From Ornithodoros turicata (Eukaryota > Arthropoda > Arachnida > Ixodida > Argasidae): a DNA stretch of 64,000 nucleotides. This document shows, one piece after another, positions 33,150-45,720 of this stretch. Where the stretch lies: contig NC_088201.1 in NCBI RefSeq assembly GCF_037126465.1, positions 192,164,031 through 192,228,030 on the forward strand, written 5' to 3'. Made by a program: the position numbers and the translations under genes. How positions within the stretch are numbered: the stretch's first letter is position 1; each line of letters opens with the position of its first letter. The notes under the pieces were generated by a model, which was given only the letters and a program-made list of their open reading frames with translations, ran no database searches and was not told the origin of the DNA.

Positions 33150-34975
33150 CCCAGCGCCCACAAGAACTCTACATAGTTGAAGTCTACCTGCAGTCACACT
33201 CGGGGACAGGACACCATAACGTACTCGCTTTGGTCTTTGAAAAAATCTGCACCCAAGTTCTCGAAGCCCCTCCCAGAGTAAATCAACAACGGCTACAGGA
33301 ACAGAACCTCACAATGGCCGACACAACCACCAGTCCAGATTCCTTACGGATACAGTTATTGAATGGGGCGGATCATTACTGGGACTTCGTAACCAAAAAC
33401 CGCAAAAAAGTGTTTGTGCCGAAGTGACCCCGAACCGAACCTAAACATTTTGCTCTCCCCCTGAACGAACCGGAACTGAAGCGAAAAAATATGATGCGGT
33501 AACAGGTTCGCCAGACGGTAAAAACGCCTATACCTTCCCACTCGACTGCCACCCACCAACTCCCTGCACCGCTCAGGATATTGCAAAATTCATAAAGCGA
33601 ATATAAGAAATTCATAAACCGAGAAGTGGTGAGCCCATGCACCTCCTACAGTCTCACTTCCAAAAGGTTCACGACATCCCTGTACATTTTTGTGACTCGA
33701 GGTGTAAAAAAAGATGTGCTACACTACGGTTACACTTTGCATTGTTGCCTCGGCTGCTTCATTTCATTCAGCGTCGCAGCGTGTAGGCGGTACAGTAAAG
33801 GATGATCTGCTGTGAACTGCATGGTTCTTTGTACCTATCAAGTGTAGAGGCGAGGGTGTAAGAGGAAGGAAGCAGGAACAGGCCATAAAACCTGATGTTA
33901 CCTCTCACATGTACTGATTAGCACAGCACATGTACACCGGTTCGAACCTATTAATATCAGTTTAAACCGTTATTTGGATTGCGCTGAACCCGAACCCGAA
34001 CCGAACCAATAACCTTGAACCAAAAATTGAACGGCAAAATTCATCATCGTTATTACGGTATTCGAGTGGTAGAAACCAACCTTGGATGGACACTACAAGG
34101 GCCGTACTCGTCCAAAAATAAGATAAAAACAGCTGGTTGTCACAAAATCACTGTGCTGAATGTGAGCTCCGAACACCAGGAAGAAATAACTGATATGATG
34201 GAACGGACCTGGAATCTCAACAGCATAGGCATCCGCGCCAGCAAAAACCACGACGAACGACCCGGAATGGTTCTTGATGAACTTGCACAGTCTACAGAGT
34301 TCAGGAATGGACGATACGTCGTTGTACTCCCATGGAAAGTGGACGTCTTGATGGGCAACGAGAAGGAGATCGCTACGCGACATTTGTATCAAGTAACTCG
34401 ACGGCAGGTGCGTTCCCCCGCACTACCCGACAAACAAGATACAGGCATACGCGAATATCTTCTGTCTGGGGTCGCCGAGGAAGTCGCACCTCAAATGGAC
34501 AAATCATCATGGGAGCACGGGACGTTCAGAAAGCTGAAGAACTATACTTTCAGTCCCAAGACCTTTTTAACGAGGCATCAGTGAAGCTCCAAAACTGGGG
34601 TTCAAACATTGATCGTATGCGCAAAAAATTCAAAACCGACTCTGACGCTGTCTTGATCAGGGAGATCACAAAGATACTTGGCATGTCGTGGAATCAGGAA
34701 GCCGACACACTGAATATTGGTCTGCCGACGCCTACAGAAGAGGCCAACACAGGCCTAGCGAAACGACTAACGTTACAGTCACGTGCACGAATTTATGACC
34801 CCATGGGATTTCTTTTGCCGTACGCAGTATCAGCAAAAGTGCTGCTTCGAGAAATACGGAAACGAGGTGTGGATTGGGACAGTCAACTACCCAAGGACCT
34901 CAATGACAAGCGTCCGAGATGCCCACTTAGTCACCTTGCGGCGAGCAACCTGTTGAATATAGTACTGTCGTAGAA
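33150..34975 (+). pseudogene. BEL/Pao-type LTR retrotransposon remnant
   Basis: 33160-33427 encodes the post-protease region of BEL/Pao pol (ELYIVEVYLQSHSG, then SLRIQLLNGADHYWDFV). After an interrupting ~590-bp stretch the frame continues at 34015 with VVETNLGWTLQGPYS, MMERTWNLNSIGIRA and GRYVVVLPWKVDV (approach to RT). A second frame at 34560-34930 has LQNWGSNIDRM, ITKILGMSWNQEADTL and ARIYDPMGFLLPYA (RT thumb/connection). The RT core with its catalytic aspartates is deleted, stops and frameshifts separate the parts, and no LTRs or envelope-like sequence were seen. The remnant is non-functional. Confidence 0.75.
33430..34010. repeat. Insertion inside the BEL/Pao remnant with GAACCGAACC-type edges
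   Basis: This segment interrupts the BEL/Pao reading frame. It starts near CCCCGAACCGAACC (about 33428-33441) and ends near CCCGAACCGAACC (about 33994-34007), with the two words in the same orientation. It has no coding potential. It may be a small insertion element or a local rearrangement; no target duplication was recognised. Confidence 0.35.
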
Positions 34976-35267
34976 GACGATATGGAAGTACGATATACCG
35001 CGCGAGCATTCTGTATCACTTGTCTGTTCTTCTAATGCCGCAGTAAAACATCATCATCCAAATGTATCTCTGTCTCTTCTTCTACAAACTGCACGCAACA
35101 CGCCAAACCGATCTCGCGCTCCACTTTTGTTATGTACCATATTTTTGTTAATCGTCCTATAACCTCGTCGTTGTCATCCCATTTCATTTTTTGATACCTC
35201 TTCTTCCAGGATTCCACAGAGTAGGGCTCCTTTATGTTGAGCGGGATGGAAACTTCTTGGTGGCCAT

Positions 35268-35520
35268 GGACCAGCTCACGTGGCTCAGTGGTTAACGTGC
35301 TGACCATGTCACACCGAGACTGGGAGCTACCCGGGTTCGAATCCCGGTGCCGGCTGTGCTGTCTGGGGTTCTTCCTGGGTTTTCCTCGGACGCTTTCAGA
35401 CATATGTCGGCACAGTTCCCTTAAAAGTCAGCCTGGGACGCACATTCCCCCAGGGCATCAGTCGTGACGTTGGCCACATATGTGAGGCCGACAGCGGCGA
35501 GCCCTTTCACCAGCACTACC
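35268..35520 (+). mobile_element. tRNA-derived SINE (Ruka-like)
   Basis: A tRNA-like head has an A box in TGGCTCAGTGGTTAACGTG and a B box GGTTCGAATCC, about 50 bp apart. The non-tRNA body contains GTCTGGGGTTCTTCCTGGGT, TTTCCTCGGA and CATATGTCGGCACAGTTCCC. A second copy with the same body lies at 46375-46670. Both match the description of tick tRNA-derived SINEs. It is an RNA polymerase III unit dependent on a LINE; there is no functional tRNA here. Confidence 0.75.
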
Positions 35521-35524
35521 ACAA

Positions 35525-38500
35525 CCTTGTTGGACGCGAGTTGGGAGCTTCAGTGTGGGAGCTCTTGTTAAATGACTGCAACTAAAATTCTCCGATTTAA
35601 GTCCGCTGTGGTAATCATATCTGTGATCTGTGGAGCGTGACGGACCAGCACGCGCACACCTTTCTTTTCTCGCGGATTTGGGGTGGACTGCTTCATTTTT
35701 GCCCACCACGGGTGCTCCGCGAGATCTCAAATGCTCGCACATGGGGTCACATGGCTACGACGGCGCGAGAAGCGGCGGCGATTGAGCTCTTCGTAGCCAC
35801 CTATCAGCAGGACCGTCGGCTCGACCCGCTTGCAGCCGCCGTTTGGCACACCAGCGCTACTAGCTCACCATACTTCAGGTGCCTACAGTAGGTCGTACCG
35901 CTGTACCTGCCGGAAACTAATGCACAGGCCTGATAAAGTTACAATCGAAATACACTACAGTCTGCAATAGCCATAAACAAATCGATGCTTGGGGAGCGTC
36001 CTACCTCTTTAAAGCCACAGGGCAGATTGTGACTTCCTGAGGTACGGAAGGTTCGGTTGGCTTAAGTGTGAGAAAGGAGAATCAATGACGAACATCTGGG
36101 GCCGGCTCGCTTTGCAACGTACATCGCCCCCTCCCTGCCGTCTGACAGAAAACATTCCCGTCACATGACTGAATGACCGAAAATATTTCTACAGTGGTGA
36201 AACTGTCTCCTGCAAAGGTCATTGCAGTGTGAATCGGTTGCATCATGTGGAACTTGTATTTAGTCATATGGTTATGTGTGGAAAGTGTAAGGTGTAAGAA
36301 AAATAAATGGCTGTAGAAATGAGTGAAGTTAGGTAAGCCTTAGATTAGGAATGCAGACAAAGAAAACGTGTTCTGATTATGAGGTCCCCTCATTCAATAT
36401 GGCGTACCTTTTGACTTTTTCTCTCATCTTTATCCTATATTTCTGGTAACTCACTACATCAATACCCATTTGCATCCATTCTTGGACGGTAGAGAAGGTG
36501 TAGGGGACACAGAGAAGACCATATACATACAGGCATACAACGTGGACGGTCCCGCGGCAGTGTCCACATTATGTTCCTAGGATTTGTATGGACGACCTGT
36601 GGACATCCCAACCGTTTATTTTATTTTTTTTAAACGGTTCAGTTCACGAACTGGTTCAGTGGCCACGTGTGGAAATGAAGCACAACAAGCAGATTAAAGC
36701 ACACTTCCGTTTGTGAGGTACAGTGCTTGAATTGGACAGGAAGGTGTCAATGGTCGTTCAAGATAAAAAAAATTGATTGAATGAATTCAGGTTTGGGTTG
36801 ACTTCCCCGGCACGTGTCGCTGTGGTTCACTAACCCACCGGGTTGTTCGCAGAATCTCGGCAGCAACATAACAGTGAACCAAGCCTGCCACCTTTGTCGA
36901 AGCCATATAAGTCATTGAAGTTATTGATTACCAATCAGTAGACACGAATGCACGTAATGCGAATAAGGGATGGCGAATAAGGTATGTAGCCGATTCTTAT
37001 ATTCCAATTATTTAAATGTGACATTATATACTGTTGTTTTAATGAGTAATGGCTTAGACGTTCTGCACAACATTTTTTGGACAACTCAGCGCGAGACTTG
37101 CTTATGTGCGACAGCTTTGATTGATAGGAAAGAATTCCTGGAATATGCAACTGATTAATTGGGTGTGGACTTGGCAAATATTTAGCATATTCTTTACTTC
37201 TTTTTCGGGCAGGTTGACAGAAAGTCACGTTGCGTCTTCAATGATGCGACCCTTGAAGAAGTTCAGCAAGCGACAATGTGATGGATGCACCACGCTAGTT
37301 GCGCCACGCACCACAAGTCGTCAGAGGAGGAGTTCAACGCACAGTGAATGGGAAGGAGGATAGTGATACATTTTGTGTGCATTGAATATTTCTTTTTCAT
37401 ATTACTTCTTTTTAGGCATTTAGTTGGGTGATTCCATCGCAACTCAGGCAGAATGGTCAAGACACCATCACCAATTTCCTTTGAAAAAAATATATGTTGC
37501 ACCGCAACGCGCATGCACAGAGGAACAATAAATATTTTGGCTTTATGTGTTGTGGTCCGCCAGAAAAAAAAAATCCGAAAGAAATTGACTGGGCTGCGGA
37601 GCGACCGACATTTTATTCCTCACCATTGGACAATCTCAAACTATAGATTTTTTTTACGCGATATGCCAGGTACAACGGCTTTCAGCCTGCGTAAAGAGCA
37701 CAGGTCAATTCTGTTTTGATTATCAATTAAAAATCGCCAAAACTGCCACAAAGTTCAGATTTTCGTCATATTTGTCTTTACGCTGTACTCCCCCTATGCA
37801 TGCCATCGAGATATGTGAGGTACCACTGTGTAGGTCGAAGCGTGCTATTTAAATTTATATCAAATTTTCATGTCTGTACCTTGCCCTCTTTCGGCGAGAC
37901 GGTGTAGAGTGCAGATATGGTCACAAAAATTGGGTTGTTTGGACTCTCGTTTCTCAAAAACTTTTTCCCTCACACTTTGTAGTTATATAGTCCAGGCACG
38001 GCCCCTCGATCGCTCTCTCTGCTTCGCATGGTACGTCCGGCCGAATGCCCCCCCGCCGGTGATTGGAAAAGTTAGTATCCCTCCCGCATTATCTGTGAGG
38101 CACTGACCATCGGGGGTTGTTCTATGCTTGCTCGCACGCCCGTTTACCCATGTGGTGTGCGGATGTAGATGTACTTTCGCTTCATTTTCAGCAAAATTTT
38201 CAAAATTCAGCAAAAATGTTCTGCGTGTGCGGTGTGAATACGTCAGATATAAATTCCTGGAGCTGATCAAACATTTACGGTGATTTCTGTGCACTACTCC
38301 TTGTAAATGTCGCCGAAAGCTAGCGGCTTGCAAGGTGCCCTGCTGGCGAATTCATGTGCGTCAGGGCGGCTGGTTCCTCGTGCAGTTTAACTGTGTATGC
38401 GTGCCAGCTATAATGCTGAATGAACGTCATTGAAATAGCCGAAACTAAAATCGAGGGTCATTGTATGCCAGCCGCTCTACGCAGTGCATTTGGATAGCAT

Positions 38501-38590
38501 TTTTATAAAAAGGCTCAGAGATCAGCGTAGATGTGGTTTTTTCAGTTGAGTTCCACGGCCAGGCGGACATCCTATCAAAGAAAGTGTGCA
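35525..38590. other. No supported gene
   Basis: A short frame at 35752-35891 (MATTAREAAAIELFVATYQQ at its start) has a reasonable start context in locally GC-rich sequence, but no homology. Around 37215-37363 an acceptor-like GGGCAG precedes a basic frame ending at a stop. Neither is strong enough for a call. The remainder is AT-rich with no recognisable feature. Confidence 0.4.
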
Positions 38591-38637
38591 ACTACAAGAT
38601 GAGTAATTACTAAAATTCATTTACGTATTAGCTTTAT

Positions 38638-38900
38638 GGGATTTCGGGCAAAAGCGAGATAGCTGATTGGGGAAACTAGTTGCAAGGTATTTCACGTTTA
38701 ACAAATGCTGAAACGCACACGTTAAAATGTCCATCCCCAAATTTTGATATACAAATTAGCCAAAACCGTGGCGACCGGTAAAGCGGAGAGTACAGCGCTC
38801 ACTTCACGTAAGACGGCCACATGATCAGGGGTGATGGAGGTAGTTTCAACCAGGATGGTCTCTCGTTCTGTTATATCGCTTTTGCCCGAAATCCCCTAAT
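38638..38900. repeat. Inverted repeat element
   Basis: GGGATTTCGGGCAAAAGCGA at about 38638-38657 recurs inverted at about 38876-38900 (TCGCTTTTGCCCGAAATCCC). The arms are ~25 bp around a ~215-bp non-coding spacer, consistent with a decayed miniature inverted-repeat element. No clear target duplication was seen. Confidence 0.5.
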
Positions 38901-39384
38901 TAAAGAGTTAATTTATGGATTTCAGGCAATTTGTGATCTTGTAGGTACATATTTTCTTCCAGAGGATGTCCGCTGGGTCGTAGAACACAACTGCAAAAAC
39001 GACATGCTCATAGCTTTTTAATCAAAATTATGTAATTTTATATACAATACTATTCACACAACTACAAGCACAGAACGCGACAAACGCAACCAGATGGAAA
39101 CCAAAAGCGCCTCGAGCACACGGACGCTCATCTTGACTTCTCCACGGTACTAGCTTTGTTCCTTCCGTGATGAAAGTACTAGCAGATGGCACATGGTGCT
39201 GGCATAAGTGTAGTGACAGCGCGACTATGTGTATACCCGTTTAAGCGTATCAGCAAGTAGCAACACATCACGAAGCAAGTGCGACGGGGCTTGAATTAAG
39301 TAGATACAAAAAAAAGCAGACAAAGGGATTCTTATTCTTATTTATTTGTTTGTTACGACGACGTCGAAAAAGAAATTCAAAATT

Positions 39385-39490
39385 TCCAATCCCAATCTGT
39401 GAGTCGACTGTGCTGTCTAGATGTTTTTCCTGGTTTTTCACTCATGTCGGCCCAGGACACACGATACCCTCGTGCAACATGCTGCCACGT
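39385..39490 (+). repeat. SINE body fragment
   Basis: The sequence has CTGTGCTGTCTAGATGTTTT followed by CTGGTTTTTCACTCATGTCGG and CCAGGACACACG. This parallels the body of the tRNA-derived SINEs at 35268 and 46375 without the tRNA-like head. Confidence 0.4.
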
Positions 39491-40337
39491 CGACATGCAG
39501 ATCGCTCGGAAATAACACGTCGCTACAGCTACCGAAAGTAGTAACAAACGTTCCGGCAAAAATAATGCATGAACAAGGCAAAAATATCAACGAAACATAT
39601 GCCTTGTTGAGATAGACCAAATAAAAGCCATTCCACATTTTATCTGTATGACGAACAACTCACTAAACAACGGAAAGTTAGTTTAACTTTTTTTAATGCC
39701 TCATGAATAGAATGCTCCCGATAGCCGTTCTTTTTACAATTGCTTTATAATTTTGTGTTCGTTTATTTACATATAGTGCAGGCCAAACCAATTTCTCAAG
39801 CGGGGGGGGGGGGGGGGAGCTACATTAATCAGTCAGGGCAGCACAAGAGAACACAACGCGATCACATGATAAAATAATAATGACACGCAAGACGGCAAGT
39901 TAGGTTATACTCCCGAAACAATAAAAAAAAAGAAACATTCGATTTATCGTTCACGGCATATTATTATTATTATTATTTCGCTCTCTAATGTCCTCTGATG
40001 AATCTATATCGTAAAAAAGTAAAAACGTATTTTACATCCCTGTCCGACAGTCGCTTAATTGGGGACGCAATTTAAAGGCCGAAACCCCATAGGAGCAACT
40101 TAGAAATCCGACAGGGAACCCCCGCTCCGTGCCGCCCCTAGCATGGAAATGTGGCGATTCCTTCGTCACGCTTTTTTTATTGTTCTCTCTCCACATCGGC
40201 AGACCGTACCAGCGGAGCAGAGAGGAGCGATCGAGGGGCCGTGGTCCAGGCTATGGCCTACCTGTGTGCGCAAAATGGAAGGTTCCCTCTCAACACAATT
40301 CGGAATAGCGTGCAACAAACATGGTGTGCAGAGCACA

Positions 40338-40734
40338 CACTGTAACCGTTTTCACACCTTTAAAGGTGTAAAAACGTGCATGGCGTACGCCTTTTTCGGT
40401 GTAATTTGGTAACATCATAATGAAGCATGGTTTAGCACTAATTTTCTTTACTCTAATGTTGTCTGTCCTCCAAAAATTCAGTCTTGCAACGTCTCAACAT
40501 TGTTGAACAGTATTGTAGACACTTGCACGTGCATGATTATCGGTAGCGATGCATATCTGCATTAGCACGTATCTACGACATCCAAGACATAATGAAAGCA
40601 AGATTTGCACTGACACTTGATCTTTTGTAGTGTTTTCTGAATTTTGTAAAATATCATCCTGGAGATACAATGTTACGCAACCAGGTTGAATGTGCATAGC
40701 GCACGCGTTTAAAGGTGTGAAAAAGTTTACAGTG
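40338..40734. mobile_element. Short CACTG-type non-autonomous DNA transposon
   Basis: The 397-bp element has inverted ends: left CACTGTAACCGTTTTCACAC and right, read inverted, CACTGTAAACTTTTTCACAC. Both continue with CTTTAAA. Flanks read CACA and CACG, an imperfect possible duplication. CACTG tips are known for EnSpm/CACTA and Chapaev groups. No transposase is encoded. Confidence 0.65.
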
Positions 40735-41109
40735 CACGACATACATCTCGTTCGGGAGAACCACGCCAGAGATTTAAGAAAATTTTTGGCGTCTGCTACT
40801 GCCGACATCGCTGGCCTTGAATGACAGAGCTCAAGATGAGACCTACCGCAAATCGTGTGCTAGCAATATACTTTGAGTCTTCTGACTCGTTTTGCCCACA
40901 TTCTAATCTCAGTACCATGCACGTGAAATTAGCGACATTCTGAGACGGTGGCGTGTGCTGTTTGAGAAAATTTATTAGTACTCGTAGTGTGCTCTATAGT
41001 ATGAGTCGTCTAATAATAATGCAGAAGATATAATGTATATATGGTTGCATGACTATGGGACTGTACATATGACTACACAACTGTGACTATATACACATGA
41101 CGACCATAT

Positions 41110-44100
41110 TCGCCACTGTGGCTATGTACATATGAGATGGCCTTTATACATTTATGGAGGTGCACCAACGATGCTAACATACGCATCCTGAATGACAATG
41201 GAAGGGTGATCACGCCATCGACGCCGGAAGCCTTCCTCTCCCAGCGCGAACAGGTCGTGCAGCAGGATGGTGATTACGCTAACTCTCAATTTCCGCACCA
41301 ATAGGAAAACAGGGATGTTGCGCAGACGCTGTGCCACAGCTTTGCAGCGCGCTGCCCACAGAACCTGTGAACCGCAAGCCGTTAAAAGTGCGCTAATCCG
41401 GTGGCAGGACTGTCGACGATGTAAGGGCACTCGGCATATGATGTTCGTATGCCGCCGAGCCAATTGCCAAAAAATTATTGCAATCCGACAGTCAAAAAGC
41501 ACGTGGTAGTTCGTCTCGACACAATTGCAGTACGGGCAATTGTCCGTCGTGGTCATGTTCCATGTCTGAAGGCGGTCCCGCGTGGGTTGGATGCCCCATG
41601 CAAAGCTCCACACCACGTCACGAAAGGGAGCAGGGAGCCACGAGCCTATGGCTGACGCCCATGAAACTGTTCTAACCTGCTGAAGGCGAGTAGTAGAGAG
41701 ACGGATAGAACCGAGCCGGGGGCGAAACTACGGCACCCCCTACCCAGTGCCCTGCGCGTATTTTTCCCTGCGCGGCGCGTCCCTGTGCGTTTTTTTTTTC
41801 CCGCGCGGCGCGTGTGCGGAGGGTTGTCCACGTGATTATCGGTGGGGGAGGGCTGCGCGTGCGCTCATCGTAGCATATTTTTCAGCCTGAACAGACTTCT
41901 TTGGCCGACTTCACATATTTTTCCGATACAACAGGTGTGCGGTTTACATGCAGAGACATGCAAAGAAGGGTCATACACAAAAAGTACAAGTCAAAATATA
42001 TTTATTAATGTCATTCAAGTTGAGATATATTTATTAAAGCCAATAGTGCTGGGAATTGTGATGCCAATCAGGTGAAGGAGAAAAACCCAGCCGAAAAACC
42101 TTCACCACCTGTAACAGGGCGGTGCTCGGGTGGAGGGCTGCTGTGGTGGGCGGAGCGTGACCGGAGGGCTGCGTGCGTGCTAACCATTCCACCTGGGCTG
42201 ACTTCTTTCACCATTTTCCTACTTGGGCCGACTTCATTCCCGTGACAGGTGGGCGGTGCTCAGGTGGACGGCTGCTGTGGTGAGCGGAGCGTGACCGGAG
42301 GGCTGCGTGCGTGCTTACCCTTCACCCTGGACTGACTTCTTTCACAATTTTCCTACTTGGGCGTCGCGTGGCCGGAGAGCTGCGTGCGCGTTTACCATTC
42401 AGCCTGGGCCGCCGACTTTCGTCATTTTTCAACCTGGGCCGCCGACTTTCGTCATTTTTTCAGCCTGGGCCGCCGACTTTCCTCATTTTTCAGCATGGGC
42501 CGCCGACTTTCGTCATTTTTTCAGCCTGGGTCGACTTCAATCGTAATTTTTTCAGCTACAACAGGTGTGCAGTTTACATGCAAAGGATAGCCATACACAA
42601 AAGTACATGTGAAAATATATTTATTAAAGTCATTAGGAATTATGTTATGACTCTGCGTGAATGGGAAAAACTTACCCAAAAATCTGAAATAGAAGGAACA
42701 CAATACACGTAACAATACTTATTACAGGTATGATACATTAGCATTGAATAGGTATCACAAATCAAACACAATATTTTTATTAGTGGAAGTTTCCAATGAA
42801 TCAGAATTGATAGCGCATTTAAGATATTCTTAATCAATACGATTACAATCAAAATTACAAATTGTATTATAAAACGTCTAATATGTCTAATATAATAATA
42901 AGGTTGAAAAATGACGAAAGTCGGCGGCCCAGGCTGAATGGTAAACGCGCACGCAGCCCTCCGGCCACGCGACGCCCAAGTAGGAAAATTGTGAAAGAAG
43001 TCAGTCCAGGGTGAAGGGTAAGCACGCACGCAGCCCTCCGGTCACGCTCCGCTCACCACAGCAGCCCTCCACCTGAGCACCGCCCACCTGTCACGGGAAT
43101 GAAGTCGGCCCAAGTAGGAAAATGGTGAAAGAAGTCAGCCCAGGTGGAATGGTTAGCACGCACGCAGCCCTCCGGTCACGCTCCGCCCACCACGGCAGCC
43201 CTCCACCCGAGCACCGCCCTGTTACAGGTGGTGAAGGTTTTTCGGCTGGGTTTTTCTCCTTCACCTGATTGGCATCACAATTCCCAGCACTATTGGCTTT
43301 AATAAATATATCTCAACTTGAATGACATTAATAAATATATTTTGACTTGTACTTTTTGTGTATGACCCTTCTTTGCATGTCTCTGCATGTAAACCGCACA
43401 CCTGTTGTATCGGAAAAATATGTGAAGTCGGCCAAAGAAGTCTGTTCAGGCTGAAAAATATGCTACGATGAGCGCACGCGCAGCCCTCCCCCACCGATAA
43501 TTACGTGGACAACCCTCCGCACACGCACCGCGCGGGAAAAAAACGCACAGGGACGCGCCGCGCAGGGAAAAATACGCGCAGGGCACTGGGTAGGGGGGTG
43601 CCGTAGTTTCGCCCCCGGCTCGGTTCTATCCGTCTCTCTACTACTAAGGCGTCCAATCCAGTTTGCGCTGACCTGCACTTCGCTCCATAAAACTGCTTGG
43701 AACATTCGTGATGGGGCACTCACGGACACAGAGAGAGACTCCAGTTTGCGATGATAAGCATGAAGAGTAGCATGGAAACGCTGCGGAGATCGCGCCGCTG
43801 GGAATGATGGATCATATGCCTCTGGCAAAAGGTCTCGCGCTAATGGACCCATCCAGTACTTTAGGGGCACCTGCGTTGGCGATGGCTCACCACGAAGTAT
43901 CCGTAGGACGGTGTTCAGGGCAATCCCTTTGCTCATCAGGCTTATGTCAGGTAGGGCCAATCCACTCTGAGACAGAGGAAGACATAGCAGAGTACGAACT
44001 AGTGTCCTACCGCGCCGCTTCCTCCAAAGGAAGGACAGAAGGGCGGTATGAGCAGGTATGACTACGGAATGAGGAGCAACTGTAACGTGGCTCAGATGCC

Positions 44101-45070
44101 ACAACCGGCCACAGAAGACACTCCGAGCCAAATATGCTCGTTCTAGATAGGACAGCGCGTATGCATCAGAAGCTTTACACCTGGAGCAGAGATCTTGCAG
44201 TGCAGTCGTCCAGTTTGAGGTCGTAGGACCGTGACGATCGAACACAACACCTAATATTTTAAGGGATGTAGCGCCATGAGAAGGGCAGAAATGAATAGGA
44301 AGCCCAATCTCCAAGAGGCATTAGTTTGGAGTTCCGATAGTTGAGTAAACCTCCCGAGATGACTGCATATGCATATAGACGCGTAGGACCTCATCAACCG
44401 AACCAGCATCACGCAGTAGGACCGTAACGTCATCTGCGCAAGCAGCCACCTTCCACGTTCCAGAGATTGGAAGCGGGATGCCGTGAATGCGCGCGTCTGT
44501 ATCGATGGCTCATAGAAGAGGGTCAATAACCAAAGTAAACAAGGCGGGAGAAAGAGGGCAGCCCTGTCGGACACCCCTGGTTACAGTGAACTCATCGGAG
44601 AAGCGGTGCAGCATGAAGATGCGGCAACGGTGGTGGTTGTACAGTCGTCTAATGACACCAGAGATCCATGACGGAAACCCATGCATACGCCTGAAGCACA
44701 GCGAGCATGTACCCATGCTCAACACGATCGAAAGCTTTCGCCTGGTCGAGTGATAACAAGCAGCCCCGCGATGACACAGACGTATCCCGCCCATCAGTGT
44801 CATGTCGTGCGAGACTATGTGGCAGCAAGGCCCTGTTGAACACGACAACGACAACCCCGCTTTGGTGGGCAGACCCAAAACTGAAAAATGCTTGAACATT
44901 GCACGCCTCCATGAAAGAACGTCGGAGAAAGAAGAAAAGTGGGTTTCTTGTAGCAGAAGCAGATCGCACCGCATGCGGCGCGCGAACTGTATCACCTCAA
45001 CTTGCTTTGCCCGTGAACGAAGTCCCTGTACATTAAGCGTCAATATGCGCAGCACCATAAGAGAATGTAA
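41110..45070 (-). pseudogene. L1/Tx1-like LINE remnant, split by a foldback element
   Basis: Minus-strand order: endonuclease start LRILTLNVQGLRSR and LLLQETHFSS (45055-44930), a deletion, then RT motif A LSLDQAKAFDRVEHG, motif B TRGVRQGCPLSPALF (44580-44535), motif C ACADDVTVLLRD (about 44440), and connection domain to ANWIGRL at 43652. A 1957-bp foldback element follows. The ORF2 C-terminus resumes at 41682 with a Cys/His knuckle CPYCNCVETNYHVLFDC and ends at 41152. Stops and frameshifts occur in the RT. The L1/Tx1 assignment is by motif style only. Confidence 0.75.
41689..43645. mobile_element. Foldback element with ~745-bp terminal inverted repeats
   Basis: The element is 1957 bp, flanked by AAGGCG on both sides (41683-41688 and 43646-43651). 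Arms 41689-42435 and 42901-43645 are near-identical inverted copies beginning AGTAGTAGAGAGACGGATAG. Within the arms, GACCGGAGGGCTGCGTGCGT recurs. At the inner edge of the left arm and in the loop, about four copies of a ~30-bp unit (GGGCCGCCGACTTTCGTCAT) are tandem. The ~465-bp loop is AT-rich. No transposase motif is seen, and mirrored ORFs in the arms show no known domain. It would form a very long hairpin as single-stranded DNA or RNA. Confidence 0.9.
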
Positions 45071-45149
45071 GAAAAGCAGAAGAGAGACTATGGCATTCAT
45101 TGTCAAGGCATTAAGTCATTTCAACATCTGCTATACATGTAACAGTCCT

Positions 45150-45720
45150 GGGCAATGTCTCGAGAGCATTGCTCCCAAAATTATGAGAAACACAGCATCC
45201 GTAATTTGTGCAATTATCTGGCTAATTTTCAGCTTAGCCCTACAAAGCGGCGGAGTTCTTCAGGCTCGCAATCAGCCAATCTGCCTACCTTTACGAGTAG
45301 GGATAAGTCCGTTGCGTCAAACAACAAGCCGATCCCATTCACATGCATCCCTCAAAAATTTATTGAGCGCATTATACAGTCACACGTAGAAAATACATTT
45401 GAACTATCACGGGGGGTCACTTACAATGTGTACAGACACTTGACCTTTTAGACGTCCATCAAAGGCTTCTCGGTTGTAGCTGTTGGACAGATGTCTTTTT
45501 GGACTGCGAAAACGTTTTAGAGAACGCTACCCATGCTCATCTTTTGGCGAAGCTAGCTTCATTAGACATTCATCCTACAGTTCTTGACGGATTCCATGTT
45601 TTAATGAAATCGATTTGTAAGTACGTATACCCTAACAACACGATGTGTTACTACACTAGGTGTACTCAGAAACACATCAGAGGCCATTAGTAGGGCCACT
45701 CTTACACTTATCCATGTTAA
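45150..45720 (+). pseudogene. CR1/L2-like reverse transcriptase fragment
   Basis: Plus-strand frames contain NNKPIPFTCIPQKFIERIIQ and SHVENTFEL (equivalent to the NYRPISLTSI block), then after a frame change WTDVFLDCENV and THAHLLAKLASLDIHPTVLD (equivalent to IFLDFAKAFDKV...LL.KL). The motif order fits the N-terminal half of a LINE RT. Stops and substitutions at the AFD motif show it is dead. Confidence 0.55.

Noticed and set aside
35280..35350. Candidate tRNA gene
   Set aside because: A and B boxes are present but the arms do not form a credible cloverleaf, and the sequence continues into a SINE body shared with 46375-46670.
35752..35891. Short ORF MATTAREAAAIELFVATYQQ... with possible donor
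   Set aside because: Plausible start context, but the donor is weak, no partner exon was found and no homology is recognised.
41842..42075. Mirrored 77-codon ORFs in the foldback arms (also 43261-43494)
   Set aside because: They are identical because the arms are inverted copies. There is no recognisable motif and no codon pattern suggesting selection.
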